Shown: piece after piece, positions 34,701-49,600 of the stretch
How positions within the stretch are numbered: position 1 is the first letter of the stretch
Layout: each line of letters begins with the position of its first letter
DNA from: Smittia aterrima
Taxonomy: Eukaryota > Arthropoda > Insecta > Diptera > Chironomidae
Direction of reading: 5' to 3'
DNA: 64,000 nucleotides
Assembly (NCBI GenBank): GCA_033063855.1
Contig: CP093831.1
Coordinates: forward strand, 16,058,001-16,122,000
The notes under the pieces: model-generated
Databases searched by the model: none
Seen by the model: only the letters and a program-made list of their open reading frames with translations
Told to the model about the DNA's origin: nothing
Position numbers and translations under genes: made by a program

Positions 34701-37700
34701 AATTTGCACTCATCTCTCTCTCTCTGACTTGCTTCTTTGCTTGCAGAAGTCGTTTGACTGCTGGTTTCTTCTACATCATCAAGTCGCTAATTATCGTATT
34801 CTTCGTTATGTAGCTTCGCTCGCCGAGTCGCCCTCTTTCACTCACGCGCACATCTCATTCATGATTGCGCCGCAGCGTAAAACAAGTCAAAGTGCTTCAG
34901 CCACTTGATCGCGTTATAGCTGTTCTCTGGTTATTGATATCTTTGATTCAAGTTTTTTTTCTCCTCTGCCTTTCCATCTCTCTCACTCTTTCACTCACAT
35001 AATATTCATTACGTTCGTTCAGCAGTTCTTTTAATGAGTTCTGATAAAACCAGTTTCAAGCCATATCCGCCCTATAAAATATCAACAATCAGTTTGTTCG
35101 AGCTTTGCTTCGCTTTGCTTTGGTTTTACAGTTTTCCAGTCATTGAACAATGCAAATCAAAGAGAGTTCGTGGGAGAAAACACTTTCTTGTGGCTTTTAT
35201 CCATCGTCTCCTCTTTCGGGTGAATTTTTATCGCAAGAATAAACTGAGATGATTGTTTTCGAAGCCAATAAAAGCTGCAGTCTTAAACGGCATGACACAT
35301 AAAAAGATTAAACGTCGTCTGCGATGGCTTTAAGCTTTAACATTGGATAAACTTTTTTCGAAATCTTTTTTTCTTTCGAGGCTAAAGAAATCGACAAGAA
35401 ATCACGAGCTGTCGATTTTCCGCTTAGACTTTTCTATGCTAATTCACACTCAAGCTCTCCGAACTCCATTGATTGGCCGTCATAATCGCTAAGCCTAACT
35501 CTCCATGACTCAACATCCCATTTTTCCATTCAACCGAAAGTTTTTTTTAGTTCGGTTTTCGTCTCTACTTCTTCCATCATCCTCTCCACTCCGTTTGGGT
35601 TCTCATTTGATTCGTCATCATTACAATAACAAAGTCGAACAATGGGTTCCACCGTAAAACAAAAAAGTAGAGAAAAAATCTGAATCGAGTCAAGAAAGAA
35701 GAAGTTGTTGGTTTGATACTCCAGTTTTTCTTCTACGAGAGCGAACGAGGGAAACCCAATTGTTGTATGAAGTTTTACGTAACGTGGAAATCCGATAGCC
35801 AATGGACCCATACACATATTAAAGCATGGATTTAAAGAAATTAAAGTTGAATCGCTTGAAGCCATCTAAAGTCACTTGCCCGAAAAAAAAACCTCCGACT
35901 TTAAATTGTCTCTGTGTCGTGTTGGGCTCGGATGAGTGAACGATGATGACGAAATGTCGACCGTCAACGTGAATCCAAAAGCGCCTCGATGTGACCCAAC
36001 CTTGTTTCGTCTCGTGTTTCGCTTAAGAAAATCTCACAAGAAGAGAAAAGAAATTCAGTTCAAGACACTCGTCGCGCGAAAACAATACAAGAACAAGAAG
36101 AGTGTGGAAAAGTGAATTAATTTTTTCAATTGAACATGAAATAATTAACGCAAGGGAACATTTCGGTGGGAGACTTAAATTTGAGTTCTAATAGTTTTCA
36201 ATTGCGCAAGAATGAAATTCAATGTTACATAAGATTTTTCAGAATACTTTAGATAACAGCTCGAAAACTTTGCAGTAACAACTTGAATTCAAATATTCTC
36301 TTCCCATCTACGCTTGCTCGACTTCTCTTGACAACCTGAAAGCATCTTTATGCAAGTAAACGAACGAAGGTGGAAAGCAAAAGTCAAGAAAGAGGAAATG
36401 ACGTTGAATATTCCAAGAATATAATTTTCTCTGCTTCACCGTCTCTCAGATCCAAGCAAAGGCAGGTTTCCATCCAATTTCATTTTTATTCAGGGGCAAC
36501 GTGCGCACTGCGCACGCAAATGGTCAATAATTTTACGATGCTCTTCCGATTCATATCATCATTTTTATACTTTCGCGAAAAGGGAAGATAAAAAAAACAA
36601 GAAGTTAAAATTACACAGATGAAAAATTAAATTTTTAATGAGAGTTCCCACAATGATTTTCACATGCACATGATGTACACCATGCAAAGCGTTTCAACTT
36701 TAAACAGTTTTTCATAACGAGAGCGAGAGATGAAAAGTTTTCACAGATTGGAGATGAAAAACCGTTTCTATTGAGCTCGGTTATTCGTCATTCACTGACT
36801 CATTGAGATATGTATTTCAAAAAAACAGTTTTTATCACTTTTAATTATAATTACATTTAGTGTTATGTGCAGGCGTTGGTGAGCCTGCTGATGAAGTCGT
36901 CACATGTATTACAACTTCTCATTAAAAATAATCATGTTTATTTACTTGAAATATATTCAATGCTTTTCAGTTTGTATTGCATAAGTTTTCTTGTTTCCAT
37001 TCCACATCCATCAGCGTCTCATCAATCTAATCAGCAAAGACGTTTCTTCTCGCCCCTTTGATGAAAATCTTTCGACTTTTCATCGATCGAGAAAACTCGC
37101 TCGCTTTGCGTTGATGATTTATAATGAATTGATTTATGGTCCGTGACTAATTTATGGTGTTAGTACTAATTAAGCGTAAAGTTGGAAACATAGCTAAGCG
37201 AGGATTTGTGCTTTTCGTCAGCGGATGATACGAGAACATAGAGAGTGAGTGAGTTTCCCATAGTTTCATCACCTCCCCTCCTTCAACATATATCATTTGA
37301 ACAGCGCGGAGCAGCAATCTCTTTGCGCAAGTGGAGTTTGAAGAATAACAAATATCATAAAACATATGGAAGCTTCATCTCTTTGTTCTCTAACACACTT
37401 CACTCGAACTGTTTTAGAATCTTTTCGGAATGATGACGAGAAACATAAAACGAGAAGAAACGGTGGAGATATGATCAAGAAGTAGTCTTAAGAATAAGCG
37501 ATGACGATGAATGCGAACCAGATCCAAACGAAGAATGAGGAGGAAGAACGACAACCAAAAAAAGAAATTTAGATTATGAGAAAGAGAAGAAGAAGAATGG
37601 AAAGAAGTTTATAATGTTTTTAATGAATTAATAAGATGAGAAGAAAAAAACTTTAAAAGCAATAATAATAATAATCCACCACACTAACATCCACGCACGC

Positions 37701-40700
37701 GGAAAACCTCGAAAACGACGACAATCTTGTGAACTATAAGCTGAGATGAGATGGAACAATAGAGGTTTGAAAACGCTCGAGCGAACGGTGATTAAGCGCT
37801 TTAATTAATTGGCTCAATTGATGACGCATCCACTTTTAAACCGAAAGCTCTTTCTTATTCTTAAACAAGTCAGTTCATGGTTCAGTGAGTCGGCGATGAA
37901 TCTTTCATGAAATTTACATACAGACGAGTCCGAACTTCGTCGGACAGACGTGAGAAATGTTCTCACACAGCAAACGTTAATTTTATTTTATTAGTAAAAT
38001 AAAAGATTGAACGAAGCGTGTTTGTACGTTTATTTTGATTGCAAGAGGAGACGAAAATGGGAAATAAAGCGGAGCAAAATCAGATTTGAGCTTTGCGGAG
38101 TGACAAAGTGCTTAGTTAGATCCTTCTATGACTTTTCCCACTAAAACTTTATTCTCGCTCGCTCATGACATCAAACGAACACACTGAGGAAAATTATAAG
38201 TGAAACTTTTCCTTCCCTGACGACTTTTGTACTGCGTCGTGCGATAAGACGTCGAGAGTAAGATGAAAGAATCCAAAGAAAATCTTATTATATTCACACA
38301 CAGTTCTTTAACATCTTATTTCAGTCTTCTCGCTCATTCTCTGCTTCGCCAAGAACTTTTTAGTCTTCATCTTCTTCTTGTTCTTCATCTCGTATGTTGC
38401 GACTCTTTTCGACAACCAGCCAGCCAGCCTCATGATCTCTCATTCAGGCCCGGTCGTGATGTCGATGTTACAGTTTCTTTTCTTCTATTCTCTTTCCGTT
38501 TCGTCTTCGTTATTTTTTTTATGATTTAAGAAACGAGAAATTGTTTTTTTCTCCTTCGTTTAATTCCTAAGGCTTTTTGATATCAAAGAGAAGAGAAGCA
38601 GCATAAAGAAAACAACAAATTGTTCGAGCCTGATGTTTTCCTTCTCAATGATTTTTCTTCTTATTGATTGTTTGTATGTGCCCATCTTGCGAAAGAGTTT
38701 CTTCCTCTCTTCTCAGTGTTATCACATTGCATATTAATAATAATTTCAGCTGAAGCGTAAAGAAGAACTTTGCACAAGCAAAGGAGACGAAGATGAAGAA
38801 AAACTTTTCTCGCTTCATAAGAGCGACGAGATGCTGTTATGTGGAGCAATCTTACTTAAGATGACAAAAGCCAAAGAAAGATTTTCGCCTCTCTTCGCTT
38901 GTATATGCAAAGTTAATGCCAAATTAAATATGAATGTGGTTGTGTGTTCGCCTTGGCTGTTCATGTGTGCAAATTAATGGAACAATCTCCGGGTGTGAGT
39001 GGGTGGAAGTCGAAGTCGCTGAAGAAAGAAAAAGAAACGAAATGGTTGTTATGAAATTTTCCGTTGTCGAGTGTTTTGCAGCAGCCAAAAAAGAAAGGAC
39101 TCGGTTTTCTTATTCGATTTTCATCGCTCATGTCGAGCTAGTTCATTAGGAAACATCATGCATGAGGAGTCTGTATCTGTAGCAACCGAAACTCGAAACT
39201 CTTATATGATAGCAGAACATGAACAATAAGAAACTTAAATTTATTCATTTTTCAAGAGACAGAAATTGATAACAAAGACTGACATGTGAGAAGAGAGAGG
39301 AAAAGTTCCTTCTCAAGTGCAAATATGAGTTTTTCCGTTTGACTTCGTCGAAAGATCATTAAATTTTCTTAAACTTATTCGAGTGGAGCTCGAAGCTTTC
39401 ATGCAAAATGTTCTCTAGTCGATTCCTTGCCACCTGTTTGCCCTTCGTTAGGCAACGCCTCAGACATTTGAAATATGTTCAGCAAACTCCGAAACCAAAT
39501 CAGATCGAGGGACTGCTTAGCTTTGTATTTTTGATGGAGGTTATGGAAGTTCTCCTCGTTGATGGTGAGACCATTTTTACGAGCGTCGATGCGAGAAGCT
39601 GGGCAATTAAGTCGATGAATTATGAGAAGGTCTTGAACTGAAGTAGAGGAAGATAAAAAGCCGAATGGGTTTGACGTTCTGACCCCTTTTCTTAGCGATG
39701 TCGAATGAAAGGAAAATTATGCGCCACACTCGATGCGTTAAAACAGCAGTTGTAAAGCGCAGCCCTAATGGTCGTCAAACAATTAAAGCGACATTAGCAA
39801 TTTAATTCAATTTATAAATGAAGATTCATCAAGTAAAGCTGTCGCGCTTGACAAAATCCTTCTCACAAATTGAGTTTCATGGACTATGAATGTAACTATA
39901 GCTTTACACGTAAATTAACTCATTGGCAAAAGCATCATCTTGACATTTTACGCCTCTGTCAGTTATCTCTCCCGATTGATCACTGCTTGCGTTGGTTCAT
40001 GGCTCGAACGTAGTCTCAGCGAACTTTTTATTCATTATATTTTGCATCCTCCATTCGACCATTAACTCGTTGGCAATTTCATTCATAAAACTCACTCGTG
40101 TGCGCTTTGTGCGCGAGTGTATTGAGTGTCGGGGAGCTTTGATTGCAAAAGGCACAAAAAGAATCAAATCACGGCTTTGAATACGCACGTGTTACACTGA
40201 AACGATTGAAACTCCATTGGGAGTTGGAGCGCAATTCATTTTTTTGATGCTTCACGTCACTTGATGGCTTTATATGGCAAAGACGGCAAGGGGAATGTCA
40301 ATCTTCCCCATAAACTCATCACGATGAGTCGAGATTCGTTTTAGCTGAAATCTAATAAAGTCTCAAAGCGGATCATGATGTCAGAAAGTTTCTGTCGAAC
40401 ATTTTCACTTTCCCCTCGGCTTCAGAAGAAGAAAAACTTTTGCCATTTCTTTCTCAATTCATTCATTCAACTTTCAAGAAAACGATCGAATTGAGTAAAA
40501 GAGAATTCGACGTTGGTACAACACATTCATTTCTCAGTGTTATTATTATAATTTTAAGACCACTGCCATCGTCCCACACGCTTCGAAAAGCCTTTTACAA
40601 CTTCTTGGTTTTGTCTATCTTACGATTTCTAAATATATCGACTTGAGTGACTCCTATAGCGAAGTGATTTCGACGTTCTTATAACTTTCGATGGGAATAA

Positions 40701-43631
40701 GAAGTGAAAAGAAACAAAACTTGATTCGATAACTGTTTGGCAAGATGGTAAAACTTGATTTTCGGATGAATTCATTGAACATCATTCAGACTCGGCTGGC
40801 AAGAGAGGAAAGATTCTGCTGTAGTTATATTGCTTTCTGATTCTGATCAATCAAACATGAAAATGAGAAAATATCAAACATAAAAAAATCAGGTTTCAGT
40901 CGACGCTGTCATATCGTAAGCTAATAAAAAGATTGATTTCAGTCCCGTGGAACTAAAGCAAAAGAAACCTAATCCTCTCCCCACTTCTCCTTCCCTGTGT
41001 AAAAGCGCAGGAAGTTGATAAAAGTGATTTCTCAAGACGATGGCCATCGACGAGCGATAAAGGTGATAAAGTTTTTTTCGAAGAAGGAAACTCGTTTTCT
41101 TTCTTCTTTATTACTCGCCAAGTTGTTCGCTCGATGCAGAGCGCGAATGGCGCAAGAAGAAACCAACTTGAAATTATGAATGAAAACCGAAGCTAAAGAA
41201 AGAAAGAAAAAAATCGTAAAATGAATGGCGAATAGGTTGCGATACACACCGGCGAAGGCTGAAACAACAAATTGTTGAACTCCACACTTGAGTTAACATT
41301 TTCCCATTTGTTTCTTGCCGTCGTTCCGCCGGGGGAACGAGCAGTGCCGCGCGAAAAAAAAGTGAGATTCACATGTCTAATAACTCATAAGTTGTGTGTG
41401 ACAAGGGAGGGAAGCGAAAAGAGAATTAAAACCAACACGAAATCCCTCAGAATTTATCGTTTCCAGGTCAGAGTGTTTGTCGATCAAGCGAGGGAATGAG
41501 TGAAGCCAAAGTTTCCATCCGCAAAGCACTCGAAACTTAAATCTAAAAGGAGAAAAAAGTTCAAAAGCAGCGCATTTTGAATATGATAATTGCTTTCAAA
41601 GCGAATGTTTTTGTCGATGTTTTAATTGCGATGGAATCATTTAAAATAAAAATGTTAACAGATGCAACGAAAAACTCTCAAAGACTCAATGAAGCAAGAA
41701 TTAATTCTCTTTACACGAATCAGCTAAAAGCGACGACCTTTGTTGTTTGCTCTTGATATAGTTTTTTCATCGAATTTAATGTCGTTCAAGTCCGGGAAGT
41801 TGTGACTGATCGTAGGGAGTCCTAAAAGCGTATAAGGTTACAATGAAAGAACTGAACCACAACTCATTTTTGGACAATGTGTGGGTTTTCTGGTTCCTTA
41901 CGAGAGAACCACTTTCCGTTGCTGTTGCTGCTGATTAGGGCTCAATTTGGAAGCTACGTGTTTGCCTTCGCTCGCTCTCTTCGCCTCGCTAATGTGCCAT
42001 AAAATTTAAGCCTAATTAATCGTTGCGCATCGGTGGATCTGCTCATTATTAACATAATGGTAAATGCCTCTCCAGGGGGAAAGGGAAGAGGCAGTCAAGA
42101 AAGGCTATGACTCAAGTTTACGGACAGTTCCCATTTATATCGAGAATATCTTGCAGGGGAAAATGGAGTCATAAAAAATTGAACTCTCATACCAACGCAA
42201 ACAGCCAAAAAAGTTTTTTTTTCTTCTTCCCGAAACTCCGTGCACATGATAAAAGCCACAAGAAAGAATCAACAAAGAAACTTCATGTCACAGAGCCGAA
42301 TTTTCCCTCCCATTGGCGAAGTCTTTGCATGTCTTTATGCTCGATTTATTGCACAATAAAACTCTGAGTAGGAGAATTTAAAATTCTAAGTGCATTTGCA
42401 CAACATCAAGATGTGAAAGACATTAAGTTTAATGTATTTCAAGGGTATCAACATGCTTTAGCGACGGTGCAGCCAGCTCTGACTTTAAGAAAACGAAACC
42501 GGGCACAAAGCGGAGCGAGGAATTATGAGGAACACGTTGAAATAAAAAAGAAATTAAAACACAAGAAAGAAAGGAAGAAAACGAATGAAGACGCAGCGGC
42601 GATAATGAAATGTATTTTTCCCAGAGCATTAGCATAATTATGTGCGCGTAGCTCGCGAGAGAATAGCGACAACTCAGTCATAGAAGCAAAATAAGAATTC
42701 GTCTCTCGCCGCAATCGGAGAACTTTCTTTGTATGAGCATCGAGAGTCGCTTGAGACGTAGAATTTATTATGAACTGAAAAAAATATAATTAAGCCTGAA
42801 CCAAAATTCTCAAAGCTTCCAAAAAAACGAAGAATTGAACAAATGAATAATTTCTTCATGATTCGGAAAGAAGGAGAGAGTAAGCGAGCGAGTGAATGAA
42901 AAAAAAAAAAGAATTATCGGAGGGAAAAATTTGAATAAAACGAAATTTTCACACACAACGAGTTCAGAATCAGATAAATATTATTCATAGGCCTTTCAAT
43001 GAGCTGCTTTTTATGTGAGCGCCCCCTGAATGAGCGCCAACCGCGAGAGCTCAATAAAAAATCATTTCTGTTCTAATTTCGCTTTTTTTTGGGCTAAAAT
43101 GGTCTCTAGCCCGACGATGAAGCAAATTTGTCTTGTCTGTCTTCAGCTTGATTTATTTTATCAGACGATGCTGATCTAGCTCGTCCGAGTTGAAGTGATG
43201 TCCAATGCCGTTACAGTCGCCGCTTTCATGACTTTAATAAACTGGGAGAGCTCTAATTAATTACTGGTCGAACTAGAAAGACTGGAGACGGGCGCGTGAG
43301 CTATCTGATAGAATTTCAATGCCGATGATGTTCGTTTAAATTCATTATGCTTGCTCTATGGCGTAGAAAAATCAATCAAGCTCTACGAAGCAGCTTCCCA
43401 TTTAGCCGAGAATGTAAAAAAGCCAAAAAAGTGCGAATTCCCAATCAATTTTCATTGCAAATTGATCATTTTCAGCCTCCGTCGACGACGTAGAAACCGT
43501 TGTCTGGTTTCACCATTGAAAATGCCACTGAGATCGCTTCGATCTGATATTGAAGCGTATCATTTGTCCGTACATATTATTGAGGTTTAATCACTCACTA
43601 AATTTTCGTATCTCACTCTATCTATTTCCAG
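31734..43631 (+). other. Large gene-free stretch, probably intron 1 of the nephrin gene
   Basis: 11.9 kb with no recognisable exon on either strand. Many short open frames exist, but none shows a domain or conserved-looking protein. Base composition alternates between AT-rich and purine/pyrimidine-biased patches with GAGA-like runs. This size is exceptional beside the 55-100-base introns nearby and suggests regulatory content. Confidence 0.5.
34651..34735 (+). repeat. 38-bp tandem repeat, about 2.2 copies
   Basis: The unit begins acttgcttcaacaatttgca and ends in a (ct)n run. Copies 34651-34688 and 34689-34726 are identical, followed by a 9-base partial copy. Perfect identity suggests recent slippage. 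Confidence 0.9.
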
Positions 43632-43652
43632 ATAAATCGACTCGATGCAAAG

Positions 43653-46600
43653 ATGAAAGCCAAACCGCATTGTTGGTGGTATTCCGTGGTAATTTTAGCA
43701 ACAATAGGTAAGTGAATCTGGTTGACATTTTCCATTTCACTCGTGTTTCATGTCGCTTGCTACGACATTCACCAAAATTGATAACAATTTGGAGCTGTCG
43801 GTTAACGACGATGATGAAAAACATCCGCTGGCTCAGCAAATGTCACATGGACTGAAATCCAACACCACGTATTGTCCATCGTAAACATAAACCTAGTTCC
43901 AGAGAAATCAAGTTTCAGTGTCTTTTATGACTTCTTTCTAAGAGCGCAATGAGTTTCATTTCACTCCCGACTCTTTCTTTATTTCTTCACATTGAAGTCT
44001 ACACACACGCTACAGTCGTCAGTTCCACCTGATGCACAGGTGCACCGCTTTCAATTAACTATAATAATAATTCCCTCCATTCAAAAGAAACATGTGCTTC
44101 ACTTTTTACTTCTCTTCGTCTACTCCTCTTCATTTTCTGCGAGCTGTTGTGAGAAACGACTGCTTTTGAGGAAATATTTTCATTTGAGTTTAGTTAAATG
44201 AGGTTTTAGTAAAAACCAACAATAGCGAAAGCAGTCCTCACATGCAGCGAGCGAATGAGTGAACCTAACGTACGTTTAGGAAATATGATGATGATTCTCT
44301 CGTCCTCCTACATCTTTCCTCGACTCGAACATACATGACCATCGTTTACGCCCGACAACATCGCAAAAATAAATTTTCATGAAAAGTGCTTGCAGCAGCC
44401 TGAGTGAGGGAGACAGAAAATTATTCAACAATTTTGAGTTGTTCTATTGTTACTTCTTCTTGTTTTTATTGCGAGAAAATTTTTGGGATTTTCAAATCTT
44501 TTGTTTCGTGCCGTTGCTGCATCAAACACAATCTCACGTACACTCACAACGACAGGCGAGCAAGTCGAGCAAAAAGCAGAAGAACTCGGAGCATATTTAG
44601 CACCACGATGATGATGGCTGAGACAATGGAATGAGAAAAAGAATTATTTTCATTATGTTGATTTTTTTTTCTCGTTCGTTGTCTCGCTCTTGCTTGCCCT
44701 GATGTGGAGACTAGAGCAAGTCTGGTGTGAGAACCTTCCGATTCTTTATTTCCTTTATGATTTCATTTAAAAGTCAACCGAGACACGCGGTTTGGGCGAA
44801 GGGAGACGACGACATAAAAGGTGTAAATTTGTTGCTCTCATACCTGGCAGCGAACACCTTGCGATGAGCACGTGTGTGAGTGAGAGCAATGAATAAAAAA
44901 AGAAACAAGTTACATCAGGTGGTAGCGTCGTCTGCTGTGCTGCATCACATCCCTAATTAACTTTTGTGCAGAGATCCCATTAAGGAATTATACACAGAGG
45001 GACTCGTGCGCAATGCCTCGCGAGAATCGTTTAAGTCGTTTAAGTCTTTCGCGCAAAAAAAGGAAATTTAAAAAGGAGAAGAAATCATCATAAAATTTAA
45101 TTTTCCACCTGCCAAATTACGCATTCGAGAGCAGTTCTTAGTAAACGAAGAGACGCGTTTGATCCTAAAAAATCAAGAGACAAATTCATTATTAAATTAA
45201 TTCGAATCCTTTCCTCATCTCACCTTCGACCCTTTGCCCTTCAGCTCTTCATCCTCTTGTTTGCTGAACTAAAAGAAAAGAGTTTAGATAAGCACCATGA
45301 GACTTTCAGCACACGACTTCAACACAATGTGCGTATTTACCTTCAAAATGCAAAACAAGTCAAAAGGTGTTTAAATATTTAAGAAGATTCTTTTGCTGAC
45401 GACGAACCGTTTGTCTCCTTCTCTCTCTCCCCATCGCTTCCTCAGTCCCTGATGACGCAAGACACGGTGCTTATGAAATCCTTTCAAGCAAAATGTCATC
45501 GCTGAAAATCCTTTGCTCGTCCTCGTGAAAAGTAAACGGACGCTCTCTTACCCCCGGCAGCAACTCATTAACATTCCCCTCCTTTTACATTTGTTTTGCC
45601 TGTGAAAAGCGAGCAACGATGCCCTTAGGCTTACGCTTTGTATGAAGCTCTCCACCAAAAGGAAAGAAAAGAAATTGAATGAAGAAAGGAAACGTCTTAG
45701 AAATCGCTCCATTTCATTTCTACCGACTCATTTTTCTACTCGCTATCTCTGCTCGGGTGTTTATTCTTTTTATTTATCACGTCCTTATTAAAGCTAAATT
45801 AATTTTAATGCTATTAACGCACATAAATTTGTTCTGTTTTGTTTGTGTGGCAGTGGAAGCAATCGCCGGAGACTTCTTTTCGCCTCTCCCCTTGGCCACT
45901 TCGTTTCATTTCTTTTTCTCGTACACATTTTGCGTTTCCTTTCGACATCGCCCGTTGCGTTTAATTCGAATAATAAATCATTGGGGAGCGTTTGTAGATG
46001 GATCTGATTGTTTGCCATCGTCTCCCCTAGAAGAAGACGAAAAGGGAAAGTGTTTAAAAATGCAACAATGTAATCAAGGAGCGATAAGAGCGACACATTT
46101 CTCATCCATCTCGAGTGATGTCGGAACATTTATTTGCATGTTGTTTGCCTTCTCTCCTGTAATACTAACGAAAGGCCTTCCTTGATGAAATATAAATAAA
46201 TTCACGTGGATTTCAATTTATATCTTCTACTGTCACTTGAAACACATCTTGTACTTCCCCCCCTACATCGAGAGCATTAAGAAAGCGAGAAGAAGGAAAA
46301 AAGGAAACAAGAAGAAGACAAGCACAAATGTTATCGCATGATGAGTTCATAAAAAACCCAAAAAGAAATGCTCACCAACGAGGCTTTAAATGAAAACGCA
46401 AGCCAGATCTGCCCTAGTCCAAGTGACTGATGAGGGGTTAAATCGAGATATTCATCTCATTCTTGAAAGGACGACGAAGGCAAAAAGGAATTTCTGCGAA
46501 AGGACATTTTTTATCTCAGCCGACGTGGCACAGAAACGTCTTTCAACCACGATTATCGTCGAGCGAACGCTCGAACGGAGAAGCGTCATTTCGTAACAAA

Positions 46601-49600
46601 TTTTTAATTGTGCGATGTCGCCAACAACGATTTTTCCGTTTGGCCACGGCTTTCCACCACCGCTAACAGATATCAAGATGTGATACGTCTGCGCTTGTCA
46701 ACGGCCTTTCTTGACCTTTTCCGATGATAAACTTTATAAATTGTGTGTAAATGCCGAGACACATGTTTTCATCGCTCGTTGTTTTATTTCGAGAATTGTC
46801 CCTGGCGACGATAATTTTTTCGTAGATCTGGTTAGAGAATTGAATAATAAACGCTGGAGAGAAGTACAGCAGAAAGAAGAACTCAAAAAAAAATGGGTAA
46901 ACGCTCTTCGCTACAGGAGAGTGTATTAAATAATTTTGAGGAGTCGGCTGAGGGCAAAAATATTTAAATTTTTGCTTTTGTTCGTTTGCTTCACAAGTCC
47001 CGAGCTTGAATCTAATTAACTAGACAACTCCGTCCCGTACAATTTAATTTCTTTCAAGAGTCTTAAACTCAAATAATGTTGCGTTGCTATGATGATCGAG
47101 TTGATAGTCAAAGGAAACAATAAATCCTTTGACTACTAACTTGAAAACAATGAGAGTTAGACTTTGAAGACGACGAAGCTTCTTCCAACGCAACGACGCA
47201 AGCACAATGACAACGTCAAAGTCAATGTATCAAAGATGGCATCTTGAGAACAAAAACTTATGCCAAGACGTAGAAAGTGAAACTATTTTTATTAACGACA
47301 ATCACATTCGACTCTCACACGGCTATCCTCTCTCTCACTTTGTCGTCTCCCCTTTTTTTCGGGTCGTTTCTGTTGGGTTATTTATGAGTTTGATGTCGCT
47401 AAAGTCTCACGCTGAGTCTTGAATTGATGTGTTAAAGTTCACTCACACCAAACATCGTTTGTCACTTTTAATAAGAAAAATCAATTAAACTTATATTTCC
47501 CATTTGACGTTCCTTCGCCTTTCAAGATAATTGAGAGTTAAAGTATTCTTTCTGTTTATTTCCATCACGATTCCATCAAGTCAAAAAGCGGTTGATCATC
47601 TTCCGCCCGCACAATTGTCCGCTTTCTATTATTTTTCTTACAACGTCGTGTTGATGAGTGCTGCAATGATTCCCTTCATTGGCACTTCGCACTGTGCTTC
47701 TAATGAGTGAGACACGATAAAGCATCATCATCATCGCTCTGCTCCATAATTCTTTTAATTAATTCTAATTTAAATTTTTGTTTGTTTTCCTTTCAGCATT
47801 TCACTCCGTGTCAGCGAGTAAACAATATTTTCGAACACACCCCACGAATCTTCAAGTGCTAGAAGGCTCCGAAGCGCTGTTGCGATGCGAGATATCGAAT
47901 CTCGCTGGCAGTGTTCAGTGGGTGAAGGATGGCTTCGCTCTCGGTAATATTTGCAGAATTTATAAAATGCAAAAGGTCCAATTACAATTTTAATTGCATT
48001 CAAAATAGGCTTCTCCGAGAAGATTCCTGGATATCCTCGTTATAGTATGATAGGTGACCGAGGTTATGGAACTTTCAACTTACGTATTCAAAACGCGTCG
48101 CTTGATGACGACGCAGAGTTCCAGTGCCAAGTTGGACCAGCCAAAAATTCAGATCCCATTCGAACAGCAGCTAACTTGACTGTCATCTGTAAGTATCAAT
48201 CTCTATCGCCCCAAAAACCAGACAACCCTAAATGAAATCTCCGGATCATTAAATTGAACAAACACGAAATATATTGAATTGTCAAACCAATGCAAGGGTG
48301 TGTTGGCCTCTGTTTTGAGTCAACAGATCCTGTTCAAACATCACAACTTGATGTTTATTCAGAAACTGGTCACCTCAGAACAACGATAGCAAACACTTTC
48401 TTTATGATGTGAACGACTTGACCGCTCTAACTTACTCAATGTTTAGTGAAACAAATCAGAAACAATACAAAAAGGGGAGGAAGCCTGAAATATTATTTTT
48501 TATTATCATCAAAAGAGTGGAAAGGGAGTCATTGAGTAACAAAGCTCATAATTACTTTTTCCATAATTTTTCTTTCACTCTCCCTCCCCGTCGAATTCTC
48601 TCCTCGGGTATCATGAATTCTTCATTTTCCAACTTGACAATTGATATCTTTTGTAATCACATCTTTAATGTTGATATGATGCGAGATGGAATGGGGAGAA
48701 CGAGCTTTTCAGAAAAGCGAGAGGGTGGAATGTTGTTTTTAAATGCTCAGTCAATTTGTTTGTTGTTGCTGCTGTGAAAATCGACGCCACTTTCTTCTTA
48801 CTCTCCACCCCTAATTCTCTCCCTTGACAACCAGCTAAGATGAAGTCTGCGAGTTAGAGCTAGAAAGTTTGCTTCTGTTAGTGAAGCTGTTGAAAATAAT
48901 TGAAGTTAAGAAAAGTTTTGACGTGTATGGAAGGTTGAAACTTTCGTATTGCTATTCAGATTTATTATCCTCATAGTGTTGAGCGAGTGAGCCAACAGTG
49001 CACTTTGCAGACTCAAATATTGTCCTAGCATATACAGATTTTTATCCCGCGCTACTTCCGACAGAACATATTAGAAAATCTCATGGAAATTCAAAGAAAG
49101 AAGGAAACATGTAAAAATTCCTTTTCCGGATGAAATTTTTCTGCTGCTTCTCTTGTCGTAGTTGGTGAAATATCCGCGTACACATGAGGCAGCAGACATG
49201 ATTACATATTCAGAAATTCTCGCTTGATTGTTTAAAATGAAATCTTGGAAGTGAGAGAGCTTCGCGTATGATGTCACTAGGAAACAAGCAAAAAATAAAA
49301 GCGTGGGTTCACTCCCATTAGTCAAATAACAGCGCTCGAATTTCGAGTTTCGCCCTAACCATCAGAAATCAATCATGAAAATTTATGAAAATGAAACACA
49401 ATACTCGCTTGTTTGTTGTTTAAGAGTCTCCTTAAACAATAGCGGATTTTAGGATTTAATTTCGTTGAAAACTCGCGCATGTGACGTCATTCGACGAAAC
49501 CGTCTCGTCTCCATTCCCGAGCGCTGTGCAAATTTGTTGCGGATGAAAGGAAAGAAAAGAAAAATTCACGAGAGTCTCCCCACTTGCCATGCTCCTTAGA

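Noticed and set aside
43018..43031. Second CTCF-like motif (gcgccccctgaatg region)
   Set aside because: Several mismatches in the core half; too weak to list as a site.
45679..46185. 168-codon open frame with hydrophobic N-terminus in a nephrin intron
   Set aside because: Opposite strand is also open for 111 codons over the same bases; no recognisable family; best explained by chance in pyrimidine-rich intron DNA.
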